Shown: positions 1 to 8,529 of the stretch, piece after piece
Layout of the letters: every line of letters begins with the position of its first letter
How positions within the stretch are numbered: the first letter of the stretch is position 1
Assembly: GCA_003222205.1 (NCBI GenBank)
Contig: QHVC01000050.1
Span: 1 to 39,403 of the forward strand
From: Gemmatimonadota bacterium
Lineage (GTDB): Bacteria; Gemmatimonadota; Gemmatimonadetes; Gemmatimonadales; GWC2-71-9
Reading direction: 5' to 3'
DNA length: 39,403 nt
The notes under the pieces: generated by a model
Database searches by the model: none
What the model saw: the letters and a program-made list of their open reading frames with translations, nothing else
Told to the model about the DNA's origin: nothing
Made by a program: the position numbers and the translations under genes

Positions 1-1745
1 TCGACTTCGACAACGTCACCATGGGGATCCGCTCGGATCTCCAGACCGAGCTGAAGCGCCTGCTGCAATCCGACATCATCCGCGGCAAAGTAGCCGTCCA
101 GCGCGCCTACGCCGATTGGCGTCGCTACCCCCAGTATGTCGTGCCCCTCTCCGAGTCCTCGATCGACCTCATCTGGGCTCCCGCGTACGGCTCCAACAAG
201 AAAAACGCCACCGATATCCGCTTGGCGGTGGATGCCATGGAGCTCGTCTTCACCCGCCCGGAGATCGGCACGTTCATCCTGCTCTCAGGCGACAGCGACT
301 TCTCTTCGATGGTCCTGAAGCTCAAGGAGTACGGCAAGTATGTCATCGGCGTCGGGATCCGCGAGTCCTCCAGCGACCTCCTGATCCAGAACTGCGACGA
401 GTACTACTCCTACAGCGAGCTGGCGGGACTCACCAAGGAGAGCGACATCGTGCACCCGCGGCGCGATCCGTGGGAGCTGGTCGTGGAAGCCGTCAAGCAG
501 ATGACGGCCCACAACGACGTCATGCGCTCCGACCGGCTCAAGCAGGTGATGCAGGAGATCGACCCCACCTTTGATGAAAAGGACCACGGCTACTCGCGCT
601 TCAGCAAGTTCGTCGACGCGGCCGCGAGCCGCGGCCTGCTCGCCCTCACCAAACGCGACAACGGGCAGTACGAGATCGCCCTCGGTCCCGATGTCCCCGG
701 CGCGCGCGCGCAGCCCGAGGGCGGCGTAGTCGAGCGGCCCGCCGCGCGTGAGCGGGGCGAGCGCGGCCGGCGGGGACCGAGCCGGGGGGGGGACCGCCCG
801 GAGCCGCGTGCCGAACCGCGTACGGAGCCCCCCTCGGTCGAAGAGCCGGCGGCGCCGCGCCGCGGCGGATTCTCGCGGGGGTTCGGCCTGATCAAACAGG
901 CGCTGCAGAGCCTCGGCGGGTCCGACCACGCCGTCAGCGCCGATGAGGTGCGGGACGCTGTGGCGGAGATCAAGAGTGACGAGCCGGTGGCGCCCGCGCA
1001 GGTGAACAAGCTGCTGCGCCAGGCGCACGACCGCGAGCTGGTGGACCTGGCCAAGGAAGAAGACGGCGGGTACTCGGTGCGGCTGCGGAACGGGGCCGAG
1101 CCGTCCGCCACCACCGCAGATGAACCGGTCACCCCGGCCCACACTCCGGAGCCGTCCCCACCGGTCACGACAGGGGCAAGCCCGGCGGTATCGCGTGGAA
1201 GATTCCGGCGCGGCTCCCGCGGCGGGCCGCGCGCGGCGCCGCCTGAGATCCCGAAGGTCGGCGTCGTCGAGGTGGACCCGAACTACCGGCCGCGGTTCGA
1301 GCCCCCGCCTGCTCCGAAGGTCGAGGTGCTGAGCGCCGGACCGTCGCATGCTGATGCGCCGGTCGGTCACCCCGAGCGCAGCGCCGGTCACCCCGAGCGC
1401 AGCGAGGGGGGCGGTCGGCGTCGTGGCGGGCGCGGACGCGGCGGCCGGGGTCACGGCAGCGGGAGTGGAGAGCGGGGAGCGGCCGAAGGGCGGGAGCGCA
1501 GTGACCGCGGTGACCGCGGTGAGCGCAACGGTGAGGAAGGGCGCGGTCGCGGCCGGCGCGGCGGCCGGGGTCGTGGAGGCAGGGGCCGCTCACTCGACAG
1601 TAGGGAGGCGGGCGGGATGTCCGAGCCCGCCACGCGCGAGCCCGCGCCGCCCCCTCCGCCGCCGCCGGCCCCGAAGCCGGAGTCGCAAGACGACTCGGAG
1701 TCGTTCTGGTCCCGCGTGAAGCGGGGGCTCACCGGCGGGGCATGA
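1..1745 (+). CDS. NYN-domain ribonuclease-like protein with OST-HTH/LOTUS domain and RG-rich tail (5' partial)
   Basis: The reading frame is open from the first base. The codons before the ATG at 21 read DFDNVT, the first acidic motif of a NYN (PIN-like) nuclease, so the gene starts upstream of the window. Further acidic motifs are NATDIRLAVDAME and LLSGDSDF, which together form the usual metal-binding site. After the NYN part (about the first 135 residues) comes an OST-HTH/LOTUS-type winged helix (about residues 150-220, ending ALTKRDNGQYEI). A second, similar helical segment lies at about 285-350. The rest is a low-complexity tail rich in RG, RGG and proline. NYN plus OST-HTH proteins are known or presumed RNA-binding nucleases, and RG tails usually bind RNA. 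The tail contains a translated dispersed repeat at 1366-1410. The stop overlaps the start of mpg (ATGA). RNA processing is inferred; the substrate is unknown. Confidence 0.85.
   Translation, partial: DFDNVTMGIRSDLQTELKRLLQSDIIRGKVAVQRAYADWRRYPQYVVPLSESSIDLIWAPAYGSNKKNATDIRLAVDAMELVFTRPEIGTFILLSGDSDFSSMVLKLKEYGKYVIGVGIRESSSDLLIQNCDEYYSYSELAGLTKESDIVHPRRDPWELVVEAVKQMTAHNDVMRSDRLKQVMQEIDPTFDEKDHGYSRFSKFVDAAASRGLLALTKRDNGQYEIALGPDVPGARAQPEGGVVERPAARERGERGRRGPSRGGDRPEPRAEPRTEPPSVEEPAAPRRGGFSRGFGLIKQALQSLGGSDHAVSADEVRDAVAEIKSDEPVAPAQVNKLLRQAHDRELVDLAKEEDGGYSVRLRNGAEPSATTADEPVTPAHTPEPSPPVTTGASPAVSRGRFRRGSRGGPRAAPPEIPKVGVVEVDPNYRPRFEPPPAPKVEVLSAGPSHADAPVGHPERSAGHPERSEGGGRRRGGRGRGGRGHGSGSGERGAAEGRERSDRGDRGERNGEEGRGRGRRGGRGRGGRGRSLDSREAGGMSEPATREPAPPPPPPPAPKPESQDDSESFWSRVKRGLTGGA
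1366..1410 (+). repeat. Two tandem copies of the GCGNAGC-core palindromic repeat, inside the NYN gene
   Basis: Two direct copies of GGTCACCCCGAGCGCAGCG lie end to end in frame and are translated as GHPERSAGHPERSEGG. Each contains the heptamer GCGCAGC (1376-1382 and 1397-1403). The second copy continues into AGGGGG, giving the full imperfect palindrome CCCCGAGCGCAGCGAGGGG. In that palindrome the CCCC/GGGG arms enclose tandem G-A mismatches and a GCGNAGC core. Related copies occur in opposite orientation at 37970-38025. Confidence 0.8.
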
Positions 1746-2326
1746 TCGACCGGCCGCTCTCACCGCGGTTCTACGCGCGACCCACGTCTGAGGTCGCGCG
1801 TCGGCTTTTGGGGCGGGTCGTCGTAAGCCAGGTGGGCGGTCGCCGCACCGCGGGCCGCATCGTCGAAACGGAGGCCTACGTCGGTCCCCACGATCCCGCT
1901 TGCCACGCCTACGGCGCGCGGCGCACGCGGCGTACCGACGCCCTATACGGCCCGCCAGGCACCGCGTACGTGTACTTCACCTACGGCATGCACTGGTGCC
2001 TGAACGCCGTGACGGAGGCGGATGGATATCCGGCGGCCGTGCTGATCCGGGCTCTGGAGCCGCTGCAAGGCTTGCCGACGATGCGCCGCCGCCGCCGCGG
2101 CATCCCAGACGCCGGACTTTGTGCGGGACCCGCCCGCTTGTGCGCGGCGTTGGGGATCACCGGAAGCCTGAACGGCGCACCGTTGTGGCGGGGGCCTCTC
2201 AAGATCGTGGATGACGGGCGGCGCGCCCGACCTCGCGTGCGCGTCGGCCCGCGGGTCGGGGTCTCCCGCGCGACGGATTGGCCCCTGCGCTTTTTCCTCG
2301 AAGACTCGCCGTGGGTGTCCCGCTAG
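1742..2326 (+). CDS. mpg: DNA-3-methyladenine glycosylase (Mpg/AAG family)
   Basis: This 194-residue protein matches the alkyladenine DNA glycosylase family, which flips out and excises alkylated and deaminated purines in base excision repair. Visible family signatures are ARRLLGRVVV near the N terminus, GRIVETEAYVGPHDPACHA (with the catalytic Glu and DNA-intercalating region), GPPGTAYVYFTYGMHWCLN, and LCAGPARLCAALGI. The length is normal for bacterial members. The ATG overlaps the stop of the upstream NYN gene by 4 bp (ATGA), implying translational coupling. It ends 8 bp before the convergent barrel gene, with no terminator seen between them. Confidence 0.95.
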   Translation: MIDRPLSPRFYARPTSEVARRLLGRVVVSQVGGRRTAGRIVETEAYVGPHDPACHAYGARRTRRTDALYGPPGTAYVYFTYGMHWCLNAVTEADGYPAAVLIRALEPLQGLPTMRRRRRGIPDAGLCAGPARLCAALGITGSLNGAPLWRGPLKIVDDGRRARPRVRVGPRVGVSRATDWPLRFFLEDSPWVSR

Positions 2327-2334
2327 GCCCGTGC

Positions 2335-3501
2335 TCAGTGCTGCTCGGTGACCCCTTCCTTGGCCGTGCCCAGCGAGTAGCGAACCCCGCCTTGCAGGCT
2401 GTGGGTCGTGCCGTCGAGCAGGAACCCTCGGGCCGACGACGTCAGCACATACTGGCCGAAGACCGAGAGCTTGCCGTAGCTGATCTGCACGCCGCCCGAC
2501 AGCCAGAAAAACGCCTTGCTGGCGGCCTCCTCGGCGCGGTCCTGAGCCGCAATCTGATCCGACAACGTGGGACAGTCGGAGTTGGGGGTCGAGCCGCTGC
2601 AGTCGACGAGCGGATTGAGCACTTGCATCAGTGCGAAGCCGCCTCCGGCGAACGGCTCGACCACTTTCTGGGTCGGGAACGCCAGCACGCCGAACATCAA
2701 CCGCCGCATGTCGTGGAAGGTCACGTCCCGCAGGCCGGTGCTGGAGTTGGGATCCGTGATCACCGCCGGATCGTCGCCGAGGAACACCGCCTGCTCGTAC
2801 CCCACATAGAGCGCCGTGCGTCGCGCCGTGATCAGCCAGTGTCCGCCGATCATCGGATCGTAGGTCGTCCCCTGCACGTTGGTCTTGGAGAGGAAGATCC
2901 CGCCCTGGGCCCCCCAGTACCATTGGTAGTTGTTCGCGGCGGCGCGGCTGCCTTGTGAGGGAGGGATCAGGAAGTAGGACAGACCCGCCGACCCGATAAC
3001 CTGCCCGCCCCAGGTGCCGCCCGGATAATTCGTCTTGGGGGACCAGATGGCTCGCCCCTCTAAACGAAGGGCCCAGTGCTGGCCGAAGAACAGCCGGTCA
3101 CCGACGCCGCCGTGCAGCCCGTTGTCGGTGAAGCTGTAGGGCGGTGTGTTGGCGAACGCGAGGCGCGTGTACCCTCCCAGGATGTAGAACTCATTCGTCT
3201 TGCCATATGGGAAGTTCAGCACCAGGCTGGCGCTCGCCAGCGAGACGGTGGCCGTTTGCGTGCCGAACACGTTGATGGGGTTCTGGTAACCGCCTTCCAG
3301 CTCGATCCCCACGCGGTTGCTCGTGTAGTAGCCGATGCGGACGCCGCCCCCGACTTGGTTCTTGAGCAGGAAGGCGCGGTCATATCGGGTGTACGACCCG
3401 AACCCGCCGACCTCGATCTGCTCGGCGCGTTGCGCGAAGGCGGGGCTGCCCAGCAGACCCAGTAGCAGGACGCTCGTGAGGAAACGCGACACCGGCTTCA
3501 T
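2335..3501 (-). CDS. Predicted outer-membrane beta-barrel protein, tandem OmpA-like barrels
   Basis: The 388-residue product begins with a clear signal peptide (MKPVSRFLTSVLLLGLLGSP, then AFAQ as cleavage site). The rest is alternating aromatic/hydrophobic and polar strands rich in Gly and Tyr, typical of small outer-membrane barrels. Two similar halves can be seen: about 27-180 (starting IEVGGFGSYTRYD) and about 190-388 (starting YQWYWGAQGGIFLS), the latter ending in a strand with an internal SLQGGVRYSLG. A short Asp/Ala-rich helix-like segment (AAQDRAEEAASKAF) interrupts the second half. No named family or function is recognised. A GGGAGG Shine-Dalgarno precedes the ATG by about 7 nt, and a promoter is proposed at 3551-3579. 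Confidence 0.75.
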   Translation of the reverse strand: MKPVSRFLTSVLLLGLLGSPAFAQRAEQIEVGGFGSYTRYDRAFLLKNQVGGGVRIGYYTSNRVGIELEGGYQNPINVFGTQTATVSLASASLVLNFPYGKTNEFYILGGYTRLAFANTPPYSFTDNGLHGGVGDRLFFGQHWALRLEGRAIWSPKTNYPGGTWGGQVIGSAGLSYFLIPPSQGSRAAANNYQWYWGAQGGIFLSKTNVQGTTYDPMIGGHWLITARRTALYVGYEQAVFLGDDPAVITDPNSSTGLRDVTFHDMRRLMFGVLAFPTQKVVEPFAGGGFALMQVLNPLVDCSGSTPNSDCPTLSDQIAAQDRAEEAASKAFFWLSGGVQISYGKLSVFGQYVLTSSARGFLLDGTTHSLQGGVRYSLGTAKEGVTEQH

Positions 3502-3550
3502 CGGACATCCTCCCGCAGCCGCTCGAAAGGGCTGCCGCTTAGAGGCTCCG

Positions 3551-3579
3551 AAGATAAGATGCTAGCCTGTTGCGCACAA
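3551..3579 (-). promoter_or_regulatory. Predicted sigma-70-type promoter for the barrel gene
   Basis: On the minus strand, TTGTGC (3574-3579) is followed after 17 bp by TATCTT (3551-3556). Transcription would start near 3544, giving a leader of about 43 nt. The leader holds a 6-bp hairpin (GCAGCC/GGCTGC, 3515-3535) and then the Shine-Dalgarno. The match is moderate and is not tested. Confidence 0.4.
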
Positions 3580-3643
3580 GCATTTTAAGGCACTAGACCG
3601 CGAAACTACTTGAAGTCATCCCAGTGCAGGATTATCAACCCTC

Positions 3644-3668
3644 AACTGTCGCTATAGTGGTGACAGTT
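3644..3668 (-). terminator. Hairpin downstream of the M14 peptidase gene, possible weak terminator
   Basis: A perfect 7-bp inverted repeat, AACTGTC (3644-3650) and GACAGTT (3662-3668), with an 11-nt loop, lies 8 bp beyond the peptidase stop codon. There is no U-tract on the minus strand, so it would be a poor intrinsic terminator. It may equally be an operator or chance. The rest of 3502-3676 holds only the promoter above. Confidence 0.3.
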
Positions 3669-3676
3669 TGCCAAGA

Positions 3677-6157
3677 TTACGGACCACCAAGGAGCACCGC
3701 ATTGAAGAGCAGTTTGAACGTGCCTTGCGTTTGCCCACGGAACTGGGACCGGAAACCGAACAGGATCACTCGCCCACGGCCCACCGGCACCTCGACCAGC
3801 GCCGCCTTTCCCTCGATGCGCTCGGCGTGCTGCACGTACCCCGACCGCAGCGGATTGGCGGTGTACCGGGCGAGTACGCGCCCTGGGCTGCGAACCTCGA
3901 ACGCACCACCGTTCTGGAAGTACACGTAGAGTGAGTCGGGCAGGCCAAGCGTGACGGGGCTTGGACGACCCTCGAGTGTCACTGCGAACACCGAACCCGG
4001 CGCGTAGAACCGCGAGCTCTGGGGCCCGGATGCTTCACCGGCCAGTACGTTGGTCACGGGAAGGCTGAGCTGGGCAATCGCGAGATCGCTGGCGCCGTCC
4101 AGACACACCAACGTGCCGCCATCCCGAACAAATGCCGAAAGCCCTCCAGCTCCGGTGTCCCCCATCCCGCCGGCGTACTGCACGGGAATGCGAGTCGAGT
4201 CCAACCCATGCAGCAATCGCTCCGCCGACTCATCCGGGAGCACGATCACCTCGAATCGGTCGCGCAGCTTCCCGTTTCTCAGATCGCTGTCGTGAACGGT
4301 GGTGAACGCAATCCCATACTGCTCGAACAGCCACCGCGTCCACCCCTCGTCGATGGTCGCCGTCCACGGTTGATAGATCGCGATGCGCGGCAGGCTGCGC
4401 CGCGTAACGCCACCACCGCGCGGCGCCCGCGTCGCCCGTGCGGTAAATCCGCGACGGGTCGCAAGACCGCTCAGGATCGCGCGAGCACGCGGCCCGCGCA
4501 CCAACACGTTCTCGTCCGCTACCGTTACCTGCTGACCCGCGGCGAGGAGCGCCGCGATCGCGCTCGATTCGCCGTTGCTCCGGTTGTCCAGTTCGAATGC
4601 GTCGCCGGTTCCCACGATCCGGCCGGGGGGCACCACGACCGTGTCTACCCGGGCCAGACGTGCTGCGAACGGCGCGCGCACCGCCACCGCCGGCACATTC
4701 ATCGTGAACGGGAGCGTCCAGCCGGCCACGTCGTACGGCGGCTTGCCCTCGATCATCGGGTAGCGCTGGGGCTCGAGCAGGTCCTTGGCGTGCGCCCGGA
4801 ACGGTTGGGCCATCGGGACAACGAGGGTGCCGGCGGGATACCCTTGGCCGTCAGCGGTGAAGGCCGACTCGGCGCGCTGCACTTCGACGCCGGTTTGGAG
4901 CAGCACCGTGGCGAGCCGTGCGCGAGCCTCGGGATCGCGGGCGCCGGGCGGGAGGAGGTACGCGAAGGGATCGCCCTGCCGCCCCGCTTCGACCGCGCGC
5001 TGGCCCAGGGTGACGAAGCGGTCGAGGAACGCCTGCCGCTCCTGCGCGGCCAGACGCACCAGCGCCCTGGCGGCGACCAGCTCGTAGCGCGCGATGTCGC
5101 CGATACGCCACGTGCCGCCCGGCCAGGGAGCGGGATAGTTGACGCCCCGCGCAGGCTGCCGCAGGGCGTCTCCCGTCAGGGTGATGGGTGACGCCAGCCG
5201 GACGCTCGCGGCTTCCGACAGGATGCCGATCATGTTGTGCCGCGCCGGCACCGAGCGGAACCCGCCGTGCCACCACAGGTCGAAGGTGACCTGGTGCGCC
5301 ACCCCGGTGTAGCCCGAGTCGGATAGCGCGCTCGCCATCGTGGTTCCCACGAGGTTCGTCGCCTCGACCAGCATCGGGTCGAGATTCGGGTTCACCGGAT
5401 CGGCAAACGGCGGCAGGAACAGCCGCGGGCCGTTGCTCCCCATCTGGTGCACGTCGTACACGACCTCGGGGAACCAGTCATGGTAGAGCACCCGCGTCAC
5501 GAGCCGCGTTTCGACCTGCGTCACCATGAACCAGTCGCGGTTGTCGTCGTGGCCGACGTATGGGTGGTACAGCCACGGCAGCGGCCCGCCCTCGTACGGC
5601 GTGCCCTTGTACTTGCGGTACCAGGCCACGACCGTATCGAGCCCGTCGGGGTTCATCGACGGCACTATCAGCACCACGACCGAATCAAGGAGGCGGGTGA
5701 GCGCCGGGTCGGTCGCCAGCTGGTAGGCGAGTGTCAGGCCCATCAGGCTCGAGGCGATTTCCGTGGAGTGGATGTTGTTATCGATCAGCACCACGGCGGG
5801 CTGCGTGGCCCGCAGGGTATCGAGCGTCGCGAATCTCAGCCCGCGGGGGTCGGCGAGCACGCGCTGGCCGCGCTTCAACGCCTCCAGTCGGCGCTGGTTC
5901 GCGGGCGAGGTAATGGTGAGCAGCAGGAACGGCCGGCCCAGCGTCGTCCGGCCGAGCGTATCCAAACGCACGAGGGGGCTCGCCTCTGCCACCGAGGTCA
6001 GGTACGTCGTGATCTGGCCCCAGTCCGCCAGCATTGAATCCGCGCCGGGCTCGAAGCCCAGGCCGGCAAACGGTGAAGGGAGAGGCAGCTGCTGGGCGGT
6101 CAGGCCGTCGGGCGCTCGGGCGGTCAGCACCAACGCGAGTGCGAGTAGTCGTTTCAT
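3677..6157 (-). CDS. Secreted M14-family zinc metallocarboxypeptidase
   Basis: The 826-residue protein has an N-terminal signal peptide (MKRLLALALVLTARAPDGL, then TAQQ). The M14 catalytic domain spans about 45-400. Zinc ligands are H130 and E133 (NNIHSTEIASS) and H237 (YDVHQMG). NPDG at 169-172, NRDWF near 206-210 and the probable general base E315 (GILSEAAS) complete the site. The remaining 400 residues form an extra C-terminal region, including a segment like the glutamine-amidotransferase-like fold often attached to this M14 subgroup (VHDSDLRNGKLRDRFEVIVL). It probably cleaves peptides in the periplasm or outside the cell. The ATG overlaps the kbl stop by one base (TGATG), so it is cotranscribed with tdh-kbl; the functional link is unknown. 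Confidence 0.88.
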   Translation of the reverse strand: MKRLLALALVLTARAPDGLTAQQLPLPSPFAGLGFEPGADSMLADWGQITTYLTSVAEASPLVRLDTLGRTTLGRPFLLLTITSPANQRRLEALKRGQRVLADPRGLRFATLDTLRATQPAVVLIDNNIHSTEIASSLMGLTLAYQLATDPALTRLLDSVVVLIVPSMNPDGLDTVVAWYRKYKGTPYEGGPLPWLYHPYVGHDDNRDWFMVTQVETRLVTRVLYHDWFPEVVYDVHQMGSNGPRLFLPPFADPVNPNLDPMLVEATNLVGTTMASALSDSGYTGVAHQVTFDLWWHGGFRSVPARHNMIGILSEAASVRLASPITLTGDALRQPARGVNYPAPWPGGTWRIGDIARYELVAARALVRLAAQERQAFLDRFVTLGQRAVEAGRQGDPFAYLLPPGARDPEARARLATVLLQTGVEVQRAESAFTADGQGYPAGTLVVPMAQPFRAHAKDLLEPQRYPMIEGKPPYDVAGWTLPFTMNVPAVAVRAPFAARLARVDTVVVPPGRIVGTGDAFELDNRSNGESSAIAALLAAGQQVTVADENVLVRGPRARAILSGLATRRGFTARATRAPRGGGVTRRSLPRIAIYQPWTATIDEGWTRWLFEQYGIAFTTVHDSDLRNGKLRDRFEVIVLPDESAERLLHGLDSTRIPVQYAGGMGDTGAGGLSAFVRDGGTLVCLDGASDLAIAQLSLPVTNVLAGEASGPQSSRFYAPGSVFAVTLEGRPSPVTLGLPDSLYVYFQNGGAFEVRSPGRVLARYTANPLRSGYVQHAERIEGKAALVEVPVGRGRVILFGFRSQFRGQTQGTFKLLFNAVLLGGP

Positions 6158-7350
6158 CAGATCAACCCCAGTTTGGTGCCGACTTTCTTGAAGGCGCCGA
6201 GCGCGAAATCGAGATCGTCGCGCGAGTGGGCGGCAGAGATCTGGCAGCGCACGCGCGCGTGGCCCTGCGGCACGACCGGATAGCCGAAACCGGTCACGAA
6301 CACGCCCTCATCCAGCAGCATCTCGCTCATGCGGATCGCCTTGGCGGTCTCACCGAGAATCACGGGGATGATCGGCGTGGCGCCCGGGAGCGGGCGGAAG
6401 CCGAGGGCCGCGAGCTGCTCGCGGAAATAGGTCGCGCTGTCGCGCAGCCGGGTGACGAGCGCGGGGTGCGTCTCGAGGTGCCGCACGGCCGCCAAGGCGC
6501 TCGCCGCGACGGTGGGGGGCAGGGCGTTGCTGAACAGCTGGGGCCGGGAGCGCTGCGTGAGATAGTCGGTGAGCGCGGCGGGTCCGGCGGTGAAGCCGCC
6601 CGCGGCCCCGCCGAGCGCCTTGCCGAGCGTCGAGGTGATGATGGGCACCTCGCCCACGACGCCGTAGTGCTCAGCGGTGCCGCGCCCCGTCTTGCCGAGC
6701 ACGCCGGTCGCGTGCGAATCGTCGACAGCGACCACCGCGTCGTACTTGCGGCCCAGCTCCAAGAGGTCCGGCAGCCGCGCGATGTCGCCCTCCATCGAGA
6801 AGATGCCGTCGGTGAAGATCAGCTTGAGGCGACGATCCTTCGCGGCCTTGAGCTTGGTTTCGAGATCCGCCATGTCCGAATGCTGGTAGACGGCGGTCTG
6901 GCACTTGGTGATCGCCTTGGCGAGGCGGATGGCGTCGATGATGGACGCGTGGTTCAGCTGGTCGGAGATGACCAGGTCGTCCTCGCCGAGCAGCGTGGGG
7001 CACAGCCCCTCGTTGGCGTTCCAGCAGCTGACGTAGGTGAGGCTGCTCTCGCACCCTACGAGCCGGGCGAGGGCCGCTTCGAGCTCGCGGTGGACGGTGA
7101 ACGTGCCGCAGATGAACCGCACCGACCCCGTCCCGGCGCCGAAGCGGTCCAACGCCGCCTTTCCGGCGGCGACCACGTCCGGGGCGTTGCACAGCCCCAG
7201 GTAGTTGTTGGACGAGAGGATGACGACCTCACCGCGCCCTTCCATCACGGTGCGCGGGCCTTGCGGGGCGTCGAGGTAGTTGAGGCGCTTGTAGACGCCG
7301 TCGGTCTTGAACTGGGCGAGCTCGGTCTCGAGGCGGGCGGCGAAGCTCAT
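6157..7350 (-). CDS. kbl: Glycine C-acetyltransferase (2-amino-3-ketobutyrate CoA ligase)
   Basis: This PLP enzyme cleaves 2-amino-3-oxobutyrate with CoA to glycine and acetyl-CoA, the second step of threonine breakdown after Tdh. The 397-residue length equals that of the usual enzyme. K244 in TSTLGKALGG is the PLP Schiff-base lysine, at the same number as in E. coli. DDSHATG (210-216) holds the Asp and His that contact PLP, and NNYLGL and GSVRFICGT are typical of the alpha-oxoamine synthase family. The ATG overlaps the tdh stop by 4 bp (ATGA). In other settings a close paralog could be 8-amino-7-oxononanoate synthase, but the neighbouring tdh settles the call. Confidence 0.95.
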   Translation of the reverse strand: MSFAARLETELAQFKTDGVYKRLNYLDAPQGPRTVMEGRGEVVILSSNNYLGLCNAPDVVAAGKAALDRFGAGTGSVRFICGTFTVHRELEAALARLVGCESSLTYVSCWNANEGLCPTLLGEDDLVISDQLNHASIIDAIRLAKAITKCQTAVYQHSDMADLETKLKAAKDRRLKLIFTDGIFSMEGDIARLPDLLELGRKYDAVVAVDDSHATGVLGKTGRGTAEHYGVVGEVPIITSTLGKALGGAAGGFTAGPAALTDYLTQRSRPQLFSNALPPTVAASALAAVRHLETHPALVTRLRDSATYFREQLAALGFRPLPGATPIIPVILGETAKAIRMSEMLLDEGVFVTGFGYPVVPQGHARVRCQISAAHSRDDLDFALGAFKKVGTKLGLI

Positions 7351-8375
7351 GCGATCTCCAGGATGACCTTGCCGGCGTCGCCGGCGCGGATCGTCGCCAG
7401 CGCGTCGTCGATCCGGTTCAGCGGGAAGCGGTGCGTGATGACGGGCCGGGGGTCGAGGAGGCCCGCCGACAGGAAGCGGCGCATCTGATGCCAGGTCTCG
7501 TACATCTTGCGGCCGATCACGCCGTAGACGAGCAGGCCCTTGAAGATGATTTCGTTGGCGAAGTCCACGGGCACCGGCCCCGTGGGGAGGCCGAGCAGCT
7601 GCACGCGGCCGCCCAGGCGCACCGCGGCGAACGCTTGATGGACCGCGGCGGGGACGCCGGACATCTCACACACCACGTCGGCCCCTTCGTTGCCCGTCGC
7701 GGTCAGCACTGCGCGGACCACGTCCTCCTTGGCGGCGTTCACGGTGACGTGGGCGCCCATCTTGGCGGCCAGCGCCAGGCGCTTGGGGTTCACATCCGAG
7801 GCAATCACCCGCGAGGCCCCGGCGGCGCGCGCGATGCCGACGGCGAAGCAGCCGATCGGGCCGCACCCCGCGACGAACACAGTGCTGCCGGGGATTTCCG
7901 CGGTCAGCACCGTGTGGAAGGCGTTCCCCATCGGGTCCATGATCGCCCCGATCTCGGTGGGGATGCCGTCGAGTGCGAGGACGTTGGTGGCGGGCATCGC
8001 GATGAACTCGGCGAAGGCGCCGTCGCGGTCCACGCCGATGATGCGGGTGTTGCGGCAGATGTGGCCGTTCCCGGTGCGGCACTGGAGGCAGTGGCCGCAC
8101 ACGATGTGGCCCTCGGCGGTCACGAGCTGGCCGACCTTGAGCTCGGTGACCCCCTCGCCCAGGGTGACGATCTCGCCGGCGAACTCATGGCCGACGACGA
8201 CGGGCGGCCGCATGCGTCCCTGCGCCCAGGCGTTCCAGTCGGCGATGTGCAGGTCGGTGCCGCAGACGCCCGCGTGGCGCACGCGGATCAGCACCTCGCC
8301 GGGGCCGGGAGATGGTTTGGGAACCGTCGTGACGGTCAGACCGGGGGCCGGGCGTTGCTTGACGATTGCCTGCAT
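7347..8375 (-). CDS. tdh: L-threonine 3-dehydrogenase
   Basis: This zinc-dependent medium-chain dehydrogenase oxidises L-threonine to 2-amino-3-ketobutyrate with NAD+, feeding Kbl. From the ATG at 8375 the product is 342 residues, matching the E. coli enzyme. C38 (GVCGTD), H63 and E64 (VGHEFAG) form the catalytic zinc site. C93, C96, C99 and C107 form the structural zinc site, again with E. coli numbering. The nucleotide-binding loop is GCGPIG. The frame is open for 34 more codons upstream (to 8477), but that stretch has no family similarity, so 8375 is preferred although no good Shine-Dalgarno precedes it. First gene of the tdh-kbl-M14 operon. Confidence 0.95.
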   Translation of the reverse strand: MQAIVKQRPAPGLTVTTVPKPSPGPGEVLIRVRHAGVCGTDLHIADWNAWAQGRMRPPVVVGHEFAGEIVTLGEGVTELKVGQLVTAEGHIVCGHCLQCRTGNGHICRNTRIIGVDRDGAFAEFIAMPATNVLALDGIPTEIGAIMDPMGNAFHTVLTAEIPGSTVFVAGCGPIGCFAVGIARAAGASRVIASDVNPKRLALAAKMGAHVTVNAAKEDVVRAVLTATGNEGADVVCEMSGVPAAVHQAFAAVRLGGRVQLLGLPTGPVPVDFANEIIFKGLLVYGVIGRKMYETWHQMRRFLSAGLLDPRPVITHRFPLNRIDDALATIRAGDAGKVILEIA

Positions 8376-8457
8376 CGGGGCGTCGAACTCGGGGCGATGA
8401 GCGGCAAGGAATCTACCCGGGGCAGGGCGGCTGGGTGAGACCGCCAGGGCAGCCCGT

Positions 8458-8494
8458 GGGCGATCGCCCGGCTTCACGGCACGCCGCGTATCTT
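8458..8494. promoter_or_regulatory. Palindrome and possible -10 box in the tdh/methyltransferase divergent gap
   Basis: The 154-bp divergent gap (8376-8529) contains a perfect 12-bp palindrome GGGCGATCGCCC (8458-8469). On the plus strand TATCTT (8489-8494, followed by TAC) could be the -10 element of the methyltransferase gene, but I see no matching -35 box. The same TATCTTTAC string occurs in the proposed promoter at 23372. No convincing tdh promoter is visible. Confidence 0.25.
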
Positions 8495-8529
8495 TACAGC
8501 CCCGCCCCGCCGGCCTTCTCGAGGGACGC

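Noticed and set aside
6034-7488. A 484-codon open frame antisense to kbl and tdh
   Set aside because: Same reason: low-complexity Arg/Glu/Gly/Ala composition opposite a PLP enzyme with all active-site residues.
8376-8477. 34-codon upstream extension of tdh
   Set aside because: The family starts at MQAIVKQ (8375), and all catalytic residue numbers then match E. coli Tdh.
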